From positions 4,014,501-4,078,500 of the forward strand of contig NZ_CP073588.1 of the NCBI RefSeq assembly GCF_021560015.1: 64,000 bases of DNA. Reading direction: 5' to 3'. Positions 55,718 through 64,000 of the stretch are shown piece after piece. Origin of the DNA: Shewanella vesiculosa (GTDB lineage: Bacteria > Pseudomonadota > Gammaproteobacteria > Enterobacterales > Shewanellaceae). A model generated the notes under the pieces. The model saw nothing but the letters and a program-made list of their open reading frames with translations, was not told the origin of the DNA and did no database searches. The translations under genes were made by a program, and so were the position numbers. Within the stretch, counting starts at the first letter, position 1. Each line of letters opens with the position of its first letter.

Positions 55718-56023
55718 AAAACTCCTTAGATGAGGAATATAAAAATTATATTGTATAAGAAAAAGGTTAACTTACGGTGACTTTAATACCACAAAAGCAA
55801 AAAACAGCATCTTTAGTGATTAAAGATACTGTTTTATATTGTGTTCTAGGCAAAGATTTTACTAACAGATTATCTTTATAACTGCACTTAATACCCTACT
55901 TACAGCTAAGTATGATGAGCAACATAGCCTGTTAGGTAACTTATTTAGTCAATAAAGTGAATGCATTATATTTGCCGTGTAAATATCGCGCATTGCGTTA
56001 ATGCGCGATATTACTCAGGCGAT
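55718..56023. other. Intergenic region with two hairpins
   Basis: An imperfect 15-bp hairpin (55801-55815 with 55821-55835, one mismatch) and a perfect 13-bp hairpin (55982-55994 with 56000-56012) are present. The second follows dsbD on the minus strand at a distance of about 12 bases, but has no T run. The rest carries the antiporter promoter region. No ORF of credible quality. Confidence 0.6.
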
Positions 56024-57892
56024 TTATTTTGCTAAAAGGATATCTAAATGGGCTGCAAAGTCTTTTGGTCCCATAAATCCGGTTACCCGTAAATCTTCAC
56101 GTTGTTTGCCGTCGGTATTGAACATTAATAATGTCGGTAAACCCAATACGCCATAATGCTCTAACAACTCAATATCAATATCATCACTGGCAGTCACGTC
56201 CGCTTGTAATAACACCATTTGTTTCATCCGTGCTTCTACATCAGCATTTTTAAAGGTAATGGCTTCAAACTCTTTACAAGCCACACACCAGTCGGCATAT
56301 AAATCTAACATTACCGTTTTGCCGCTAATACTGGCCTTATCTAATTCTACTTCTAAATCGTCTAGCGATTTAATGCGGATAAAGTGATTCGCTTCGGTTT
56401 TGGTTTTACCTTCAACACCCGCTTGGTTCATCTGCATAGAGGTATGGCCAAAGCCAGCCATCATTGCTTGGAAACCATAAGAGAAGCTTGCCATTAACGC
56501 CAACAATAGCAGTACTCCACGGGTGCTTTGTTTCCAGTTAAACTCTGACAATCTATTTTGATGCATTAAGTAAGCAATTAAGCTGATTGCCCATACAGAC
56601 CAGAGTAAATCGGATACTAAACCTGGCCAAATGCGGCCAATCATCACGATAGACACTGAAATCAGCAAGAAGCCAAAGATGGTTTTAATAATGTCCATCC
56701 AAGCCCCTGCGCGAGGTAAAATTTTACCACCGGAAGTGCCAATAACTAATAACGGTAAGCCCATGCCCATACTCAGTACATATAGGGCTAAAAAGCCTTG
56801 TAGCAAGTCGCCAGACTGCGCCACGTAAATAAGCACGCCAGATAATGGCGCTGTGGTGCAAGGTGAGGCGACTAAGCCTGAAATCACGCCCATCATGAAC
56901 ACGCCAATCAGGTTGCCACCTTTTTGGTTGTTCGACATTGAGTTCATTTTTTCCTGCCATTTAGATGGCAGTTTTAAATCGTACATGCCAAACATCGACA
57001 AACTCAGCAATACAAACATTACTGCTAAGAAAATCAAAATTGCAGGGTGTTGCAAGGCTGCTTGAAACTTAAGTCCAGCAGAGGCAACAACTAGTCCAAG
57101 TAAGGAGTAAGTAATCGCCATGCCTTGTACATAGGCCATTGAGAGGGTGAAGGCTTTGGCCGTTGACAATTTTTGGCCTTGGCCAACAATAATGCCCGAT
57201 AAAATAGGGTACATAGGGAACACGCATGGTGTTAATGCTAAGCCGATACCTAAACCAAAGAAAATCACTAAGGTCCACAACAGGCTATCGTTTTGCAGCA
57301 TTTGGTTTAACGTGTCTTGCTCAGTGATAGGGGTTGCAGGAGCATCAGTTGCATTGGTTACCTTTGCTGATTGCGTGTCATCAGGGGCGCCAATCACTTT
57401 TTTGCTGACTATCTTGCCATCATTCGCTTCAATGGCTGATAAGGTTACATCACGCTTGGTCGGTGGGTAACACAAAGTACCTTCAGCACAACCCATAAAG
57501 GTGACATGAAACACCGCACCTTCTTGGGCTTCTTTAAATGCAATCGGAATTTCAACGAACGAGTAAAACACCTCTTGGTCGCCAAAATATTCGTCATGGT
57601 GGTTTTTACCATGAGGTAATTCAATATCACCAATAACTGCACCATCAACAGAAAACTGCAGCTTGTCGCGGTATAGATAATAACCCTCAGCAATCACAAA
57701 GTTGATTTTGAGCTGATTACCTTGTTGCTGGTAGTCAAACACAAAAGCATCGTTGACCTTCATTAATTCAGGTTCACTGCTTAAAAAGCTGAATTTATTC
57801 CCCAAGGCATTCGCGCTGTGTGCTACTGGCGCGAGGAGGATCGATGACATCAGTAACAGAGATGTTAGGCATAGTGCGACGATTTTTTTCAT
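56024..57892 (-). CDS. dsbD: Thiol:disulfide interchange protein DsbD
   Basis: Moves electrons from cytosolic thioredoxin to periplasmic DsbC and CcmG. The 622-residue protein has a signal peptide (ending APVAHSA) and an N-terminal domain with Cys pair GCAEGTLCYPP. The eight-segment membrane domain carries cysteines in LTPCVFPMYP and SPCTTAPLSG, and the C-terminal thioredoxin-like domain has DWCVACKEFE. All six working cysteines are present. The start at 57892 overlaps the cutA stop in ATGA, so I prefer it to 57916. The length is a little above E. coli DsbD (565). Confidence 0.95.
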   Translation of the reverse strand: MKKIVALCLTSLLLMSSILLAPVAHSANALGNKFSFLSSEPELMKVNDAFVFDYQQQGNQLKINFVIAEGYYLYRDKLQFSVDGAVIGDIELPHGKNHHDEYFGDQEVFYSFVEIPIAFKEAQEGAVFHVTFMGCAEGTLCYPPTKRDVTLSAIEANDGKIVSKKVIGAPDDTQSAKVTNATDAPATPITEQDTLNQMLQNDSLLWTLVIFFGLGIGLALTPCVFPMYPILSGIIVGQGQKLSTAKAFTLSMAYVQGMAITYSLLGLVVASAGLKFQAALQHPAILIFLAVMFVLLSLSMFGMYDLKLPSKWQEKMNSMSNNQKGGNLIGVFMMGVISGLVASPCTTAPLSGVLIYVAQSGDLLQGFLALYVLSMGMGLPLLVIGTSGGKILPRAGAWMDIIKTIFGFLLISVSIVMIGRIWPGLVSDLLWSVWAISLIAYLMHQNRLSEFNWKQSTRGVLLLLALMASFSYGFQAMMAGFGHTSMQMNQAGVEGKTKTEANHFIRIKSLDDLEVELDKASISGKTVMLDLYADWCVACKEFEAITFKNADVEARMKQMVLLQADVTASDDIDIELLEHYGVLGLPTLLMFNTDGKQREDLRVTGFMGPKDFAAHLDILLAK

Positions 57893-58215
57893 GATGGTGA
57901 GTTGTCTTTTATCCATTGTAAATAAGGGCCAAAACCACCGATAATCGGAGTGGCAATGAATTCTGGTACTTCATAAGGATGCATTTTGATCACGAGTTGT
58001 TCAATTGAATGATAATCAGATGCCATACATTTTATTTGTATTGGTACTTCATTTGACTGACAAATTTTATTGTCCCAGCGATAAATTGACTCAACGGCTT
58101 GGCCTATTTGTACGCATGCTGCCAATTTCGCTTCGACTAATTTTGTCGCAATACCTGCAGCGACCTCAGCATTTGGGCAAGAGGTTAAAATAAGTAGCTG
58201 TTCAGGTTTATACAT
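57889..58215 (-). CDS. cutA: CutA1 divalent-cation tolerance protein
   Basis: A 108-residue trimeric cytosolic protein linked to copper tolerance, with no enzyme activity established. The family features are YKPEQLLILTSCPN, LAACVQIGQAVESIYRWD and HPYEVPEFIATPI. The ATGA overlap with dsbD repeats the cutA-dsbD pairing known in enterobacteria. The upstream ribosome binding site is weak. Confidence 0.94.
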   Translation of the reverse strand: MYKPEQLLILTSCPNAEVAAGIATKLVEAKLAACVQIGQAVESIYRWDNKICQSNEVPIQIKCMASDYHSIEQLVIKMHPYEVPEFIATPIIGGFGPYLQWIKDNSPS

Positions 58216-58417
58216 AAGTTGTCTTAAAGTTTACTTAAGTTAAAGGCGTTATACTGCAACGCATTACAGTACGATGTTTTAGCATCATTTTCATTAAACT
58301 GAGATGATATTCGTGACGCGTCTTGAAAATAGACCCGTTCACCCCCATTTAAGTTTCATCGGCAACAGTTATTTTATCGGTCGCCACTCTATCAAAAAGC
58401 GATCATTAGAGGCCAAT

Positions 58418-59064
58418 ATGTTTTTTATTTTATTGTTAATATTTGTTTTAGTACCCGTTATAGAGCTCAATGTACTCATTGAAGTTGCCAGTTCAATTGG
58501 CTCATGGACTACCGTCGCCTTGGTACTTTTTACTGCCGTTGTTGGTGTGTCATTGGTACGTAGCCAAGGGTTAAGCACGTTAATGAGCGTGCAACAAAAA
58601 TTAGCTCGTGGTGAAGCACCCGGACAAGAAATTGTTGAAGGTATGATGCTTGCCGCCGCCGGTGTTATTGCTTATTCCAGGTTTTGTGACCGACTTTATT
58701 GGTTTAATTCTATTAACCCCATTAACCCGCTCTCCCATTGCCGCGTTTTTATATAAGCGTATGCAATTGCGTGTGGTCGCCAATGGTGGTTTTAAACCTG
58801 GTTTTGGGTGGCCAAAGTCCTTTCGGACAATCGGGTCCTTTTGCGGGGCAAAAGCCATTTGATCAGCAGGGTAATACCTTCGACGGTGATTTTGAGCATA
58901 AAAATGATCGCCCACGTAGCCATCAAATTGAGCATGAGCAACATGATGTTGATGTGAGTGAAAACCCGCCTCAAGATAAGCATGCCAAAACGGATCACAA
59001 TCAGGATGACGATATTATTGATGTTGAGCCGATTAAGCCAAAAGACGACCACAAACCGTCTTAA
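58418..59064 (+). pseudogene. fxsA: FxsA-type membrane protein, two frameshifts
   Basis: FxsA is a small cytoplasmic-membrane protein; in E. coli its excess suppresses exclusion of phage T7 by F. The ATG at 58418 has AGAGG upstream. Frame 1 gives MFFILLLIFVLVPVIELNVL and GMMLAAAGV, then derails near 58667. Frame 2 continues LLLIPGFVTDFIGLILLTPL to GGFKPGFG. A second break in the GGG at 58806-58808 leads to frame 3, a Gly/Gln-rich then acidic His-rich tail ending at 59064. Each break is one extra base. It is either a decayed gene or poor sequence. As in E. coli, groES-groL is nearby. Confidence 0.8.
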
Positions 59065-59151
59065 TCGCACTAAACGAATTTAATCTTTGATCAACGTTAT
59101 CTGCAGTGTTGGTTGACGAAATATTGCGTTTTGATGACAGATAAGAATAAG

Positions 59152-59188
59152 CAGCCGATTGATGCAGATCCATTACTCGGCTGTTTTT
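59152..59188 (+). terminator. Terminator-like hairpin after fxsA
   Basis: A 7-bp GC-rich stem (59152-59158 with 59177-59183) has an 18-base loop and is followed by TTTTT. The long loop makes it weak but the position, 88 bases past the fxsA stop, is sensible. Confidence 0.55.
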
Positions 59189-59204
59189 GTATTTATTGCG
59201 GTTT

Positions 59205-59567
59205 TTATTTTTGTAGCTGAAGCTGCTTGTCTTGCTGCGCGCCTAACCAAAATGCACTAATAATACTTAAGCCCCAGTTGGCCAAAAACACCCAAGTTAA
59301 GGCCGACATGCTGGCACCTGCAGTGTCGAGTGCCGCCCCAGAGACAGCAGCATAAATGGAGCTTAAATCATTGCCAATCTCACCGGCCAAAATTTGCTCA
59401 GCAATCACTTGGGCGCGGCTAATTATCTGGTTCATTATCACCAACACGCACAGCAAACTGACACTGATAAACCCCCAGCCGAGTAGCTTTTTCCCTAACC
59501 AGAGTTGGCCACTGCCAGGGCAAATAATGCCTGAGAGCATGGCGGCATAAATGGACTTTTTCATCAT
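59205..59567 (-). CDS. Small membrane protein, TM2-like
   Basis: A 120-residue protein with three predicted membrane segments. The N-terminal PGSGQLWLGKKLLGWGF resembles the TM2 pattern of a Gly-rich turn between helices. A hydrophilic middle segment (about 55-85) and a C-terminal helix follow. I do not recognise a function. It lies just downstream of the MATE gene on the same strand, 88 bases away. Confidence 0.65.
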   Translation of the reverse strand: MMKKSIYAAMLSGIICPGSGQLWLGKKLLGWGFISVSLLCVLVIMNQIISRAQVIAEQILAGEIGNDLSSIYAAVSGAALDTAGASMSALTWVFLANWGLSIISAFWLGAQQDKQLQLQK

Positions 59568-59655
59568 AAACCAGATTTATTGCGATCAAAATATAAGCTT
59601 ATTAATCACCTTAGCGCGATTAAAAAGCAAGTTCGGCGGCCATTATTAACACAGT

Positions 59656-61110
59656 TTAATATTCACTGAGGCGAGTACTTGGCTTGGTTGCATCGACTTG
59701 ATCGTCCGATGTAGCAGCATCGTCAGATGCGGTGTGATTAGCGTTATCTGGGCAAGGCACAGCATGCTTAATCTTTTCGGGTTCGCTAATTTTAGTCGCC
59801 AGATAATAACAAGCTATACCCATTAACGTATTGGCGATGGGGAGTGCCAATAAAATCCCTTTCACGCCACCAATATAAGAGCCTAGCGCCGCCAGCGGTA
59901 GCATCAATAGCATTAAGCGGCATAAGTTAATTACCAGTGAACTCAAGGGTCTATGATAAGCATTTAAGCTAGTAGCAACCATAATCACAATGGCAAGCGG
60001 CCCATAAGAGACAGGCAATATCATAATATAAAAACTCAGCCATTCGATAACCAGTGGGTCATGAGTGAATAGCCCGGCAATAGACTCAGCATAAAAAAAC
60101 AGCGGAATAAACAATAACGTTTGAAACACAAATGCAAACCGCAATGACATCAATAAGGCTTTTTTAGCGCGATCATGTTGCCCTGCACCTAAGTTTTGCG
60201 CAATAAACGGCATTAAACTCGACGACAGCGCCATCACCACAATCAACAATACCGACTCTAGGCGAATACCGGCACCAAATGCGGCCACACCAGCATGATC
60301 AATTCGGGCCAACATCGCCATAATAATGCCGTTGGCAATCGGATTAATCACATTCATTAATGCTGCCGGGCGGGCAATATGCGATAAGACTTTCCAGTGT
60401 AAAATTAACCGGCCAACATCAAAGTCTGCAAACTGCACCAGTTTACGTTTGACAATGATCAGGTAGCCCGATAGTGACATGGCCACCACCCAAGACAGTG
60501 TTGTCGCAATCGCCGCACCTTGGATTTCAAGTCGTGGAAAAGGCCCAATACCGAAGATAAGTAGCGGGTCGAGGATCAAATTAACAATCGCGGCTAACAT
60601 CATAATTTTAGCCGGAGAATGAGTGTCACCCGTGGCGCGTAATGCTTGATTACCCACCATTAATAACACCAGCGCTGGAGCGCCTAAATACCAGTACCAC
60701 ATGTAGTCATTAATGAGCGGCAAGCTGGCGCTATTAGCACCCAGTAAACTGAAAACGGGTTCTATAAAGATACAACCGAGAATCGATAAGCCCCAAATAA
60801 TCACAAAGGTCATACACAAGGCGTCATATAAAAACACTCTGGATTCGGGCGCATGCCCAGAACCAATCAAGCGACCTAAATTGGTCGACACGCCGGCGCC
60901 AATGCCAATACCAATACTGGAAATGACTAAGGTTATCGGGAAGGTAAAGCTGACTGCCGCGAGCGATTCTGTGCCTAACTGACTGATAAAAAAGATGTCT
61001 ACCAGACTGCCACCAAGAATGGTCATAATCCCAATCAGGTTCGGTAAGGTCATGTTAAGCAGCACACGACCAATTGGCGCTGTGAGCAACCCGTGTCTGT
61101 CTTTCATCAA
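59656..61110 (-). CDS. MATE-family multidrug exporter
   Basis: Sodium- or proton-coupled inner-membrane exporter. The 484-residue protein has twelve predicted segments in two six-helix halves, with the MatE stretches LPNLIGIMTILGGSLVDIFFISQLG and GVAAFGAGIRLESVLL split across the repeats. The C-terminal tail is polar and acidic (DAATSDDQVDATKPS). The ATGs at 61110 and 61107 are adjacent; the first is used. Substrates unknown. No regulator is linked. Confidence 0.92.
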   Translation of the reverse strand: MMKDRHGLLTAPIGRVLLNMTLPNLIGIMTILGGSLVDIFFISQLGTESLAAVSFTFPITLVISSIGIGIGAGVSTNLGRLIGSGHAPESRVFLYDALCMTFVIIWGLSILGCIFIEPVFSLLGANSASLPLINDYMWYWYLGAPALVLLMVGNQALRATGDTHSPAKIMMLAAIVNLILDPLLIFGIGPFPRLEIQGAAIATTLSWVVAMSLSGYLIIVKRKLVQFADFDVGRLILHWKVLSHIARPAALMNVINPIANGIIMAMLARIDHAGVAAFGAGIRLESVLLIVVMALSSSLMPFIAQNLGAGQHDRAKKALLMSLRFAFVFQTLLFIPLFFYAESIAGLFTHDPLVIEWLSFYIMILPVSYGPLAIVIMVATSLNAYHRPLSSLVINLCRLMLLMLPLAALGSYIGGVKGILLALPIANTLMGIACYYLATKISEPEKIKHAVPCPDNANHTASDDAATSDDQVDATKPSTRLSEY

Positions 61111-61209
61111 TTCTCAGCTTTGATATTTTAACGGAGCCGAATTCTATCAGGATTAGCGTTACTTTAATAAAACAGACTTAAAAAAAGTAGAGTTTTTTTT
61201 AAAATTCCC

Positions 61210-61238
61210 CTTGGATCTGCGACTAACCACCCCCATAT
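61210..61238 (+). promoter_or_regulatory. Sigma-32 heat-shock promoter of groES-groL
   Basis: CTTGGAT (61210-61216), 14 bases, then CCCCATAT (61231-61238) closely fits the sigma-32 consensus CTTGAAA-N11-15-CCCCATNT. It lies about 80 bases before the groES ATG. Confidence 0.82.
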
Positions 61239-61319
61239 CACATGCATCAAGGGGAAAACCCTTATTTGTTAGTCAATAGCCTCGTTTTTTGGGCATCAAA
61301 TCATTAGGAGAGTTCATAG

Positions 61320-61610
61320 ATGAATATTCGTCCATTACATGACCGCGTTATCGTTAAACGTTTAGAAGTTGAATCTAAATCTGCAGGTGGCATCGTGCTT
61401 ACAGGCAGCGCAGCAGAAAAATCAACTCGCGGTGAAATCCTTGCTGTAGGCAACGGTCGTATTTCAGAAAATGGCACAGTTACTCCACTTGACGTTAAAG
61501 TGGGCGACGTAGTGATCTTCAATGAAGGTTACGGCGTTAAGAAAGAAAAAATTGACGGTGAAGAAGTCTTAATCCTGTCAGAAGCTGACCTGATGGCAGT
61601 AGTAGGCTAA
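61320..61610 (+). CDS. groES: Co-chaperonin GroES
   Basis: The 96-residue lid of the GroEL folding chamber, a heptamer in the cytosol. The sequence begins [17 protein letters not shown], includes the mobile loop [15 protein letters not shown], and ends [12 protein letters not shown], as in gammaproteobacteria. GGAGAG lies seven bases before the ATG. It is the first gene of the heat-shock operon, 57 bases upstream of groL. Confidence 0.98.
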   Translation: MNIRPLHDRVIVKRLEVESKSAGGIVLTGSAAEKSTRGEILAVGNGRISENGTVTPLDVKVGDVVIFNEGYGVKKEKIDGEEVLILSEADLMAVVG

Positions 61611-61640
61611 GCCTCACGCATCAATCGACTTTCCACTTAA

Positions 61641-63305
<1,665 letters not shown>

Positions 63306-63316
63306 TCTAGCTTGTC

Positions 63317-63400
63317 TAAATCGGTGATAACTGCGTTGCTTCACCACTCGTTTAAGAAAGCTAAACGTCGTGGTAAAGCGCCTTGTTCTAACCCGATTTA
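63317..63400. repeat. 84-bp imperfect inverted-repeat element
   Basis: TAAATCGG at 63317-63324 is the exact reverse complement of CCGATTTA at 63393-63400. Inside, GCGTTGCTTCACCAC pairs imperfectly with GTGGTAAAGCGC. It is too short for a gene and lies between groL and its terminator, so it may be transcribed as a large stem-loop. It resembles a MITE or REP-type element. Confidence 0.55.
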
Positions 63401-63470
63401 TCCTGCGCTATATACATTGCTGGTCTAAAGCCTAAAAGCTTAGAGCAAAACTTCTTGAAAAAGAAAAGAG

Positions 63471-63505
63471 AAAGCCTCGATACTTAACGGTATCGAGGCT
63501 TTTTG
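63471..63505 (+). terminator. Terminator of the groES-groL operon
   Basis: A perfect 13-bp stem (63471-63483 with 63490-63502) has a six-base loop and T tail, about 165 bases past the groL stop. The region 63506-63739 beyond it is AT-rich and without a gene. Confidence 0.92.
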
Positions 63506-63739
63506 TTATTGGTTATTTGGGGATTTAAGAATAAGTTTACTCTGAGCCCATTTATTGCATTTATTGGTTTATTAGGTATGTAAAACATCTATTTCCAAAG
63601 TAATTTTTAAATTAACATCTAATTTATGTTTATTATCTCTTATGTGTTCTGGGTGTTGAAAATTGTTTTTATTTACTATAAGGTACTGTTATATAGATAA
63701 ATATCCCCTTAGAAACTTTGAGTGCCACGGTAAAATTAT

Positions 63740-64000
63740 ATGGAACATAACGATATTCTCCAACAGTTGAAAGATAAACTGTTAAAAAGCAAAAGCCAAG
63801 TAATTATTGTTCCTCAAAAATTTGTATTCGTTGATAATGGCATTTATGATTTTAATAATGTTACGAATTTTTTTGACTGGAGTATTAGCGATATTCATGT
63901 TGAAATTGATTTATCTAAATGTACAACTACAAATTATCAGGCCATTTCAATTATTATTTTATATGCTTGGAAATTAAAATCTCAAAAGTGTCGAGTTGTA
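63740..64000 (+). CDS. Partial protein of unknown function, N-terminus only
   Basis: An ATG at 63740 opens 87 codons that run off the right edge. The protein begins MEHNDILQQLKDKLLKSK and has a region VEIDLSKCTTTNYQAISIII followed by a helix with WKLKSQKCRVV. The alternating strand-helix pattern with a conserved-looking DLSKC-N...A-I is like STAS-type or ATP-binding regulatory proteins; this is only a pattern impression. The A+T content is clearly higher than in the rest of the window, which may mark the edge of an accessory region. The ribosome binding site is not strong (GGTAAAATTAT). Confidence 0.5.
   Translation, partial: MEHNDILQQLKDKLLKSKSQVIIVPQKFVFVDNGIYDFNNVTNFFDWSISDIHVEIDLSKCTTTNYQAISIIILYAWKLKSQKCRVV

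Overview
The window looks like a chromosomal segment of a Shewanella species, probably close to S. frigidimarina. The strongest evidence is a periplasmic tetraheme flavocytochrome c3 fumarate reductase (29694-31484) whose sequence, compared from memory, is nearly that of S. frigidimarina FccA. Moderate-to-low G+C and a gammaproteobacterial housekeeping set (purC, deaD, uvrA, ssb, dsbD, cutA, groES-groL) agree with this. No rRNA, tRNA, insertion sequence or CRISPR array was seen.

Layout. 1-10.9 kb: purC (cut by the left edge), an EamA exporter, a cluster of CTAG-bounded repeats, deaD with its promoter, an M28 peptidase lipoprotein, uvrA, a YajR-type exporter and ssb. 11-18 kb: a YcdX phosphatase, a small DUF6500 protein, then a tight operon mlaA, RsbW-like kinase, STAS protein, mlaF, mlaE, mlaD, mlaC, RsbU-like phosphatase. 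This joins phospholipid transport to a complete partner-switching set. The whole 7-kb block lies between two direct copies of the 3' end of ssb, which suggests insertion at the ssb end. 18-22 kb: hmp and norR, divergent around three NorR-type sites, then a DUF1499 protein.

22-31.5 kb is an anaerobic-respiration region: a tannase/feruloyl-esterase lipoprotein (frameshifted), a GntR/FCD regulator, a Tat-exported flavoprotein, a tetraheme cytochrome, a porin, a frameshifted VOC protein and fccA. The tannase and flavoprotein genes share an upstream dyad, and the flavoprotein lacks the fumarate-binding residues. They may form one pathway for ester cleavage followed by respiratory reduction of the product. 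31.5-35.2 kb holds a sensor kinase with a solute-binding domain and an NtrC-like regulator without GAFTGA, divergent from fccA around two palindromes 30 bp apart.

35.4-43.1 kb is an RND efflux operon that ends with its own OmpR/EnvZ-type pair and is preceded by a PmrA/QseB-like box. 43-54 kb: SulP transporter, DUF6702 protein, M1 aminopeptidase, orphan solute-binding protein, quinone oxidoreductase, an acidic unknown protein, DUF2391 protein, galM and a galK lacking its glycine-rich motif. 54-64 kb: CPA2 antiporter, dsbD-cutA, frameshifted fxsA, a small membrane protein, MATE exporter, groES-groL behind a heat-shock promoter, an inverted-repeat element and an AT-rich partial gene at the right edge.

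Four genes carry single-base frame breaks (RsbU-like phosphatase, tannase, VOC protein and fxsA twice), most of them in short homopolymers. Sequencing error and real decay cannot be separated from the sequence alone.
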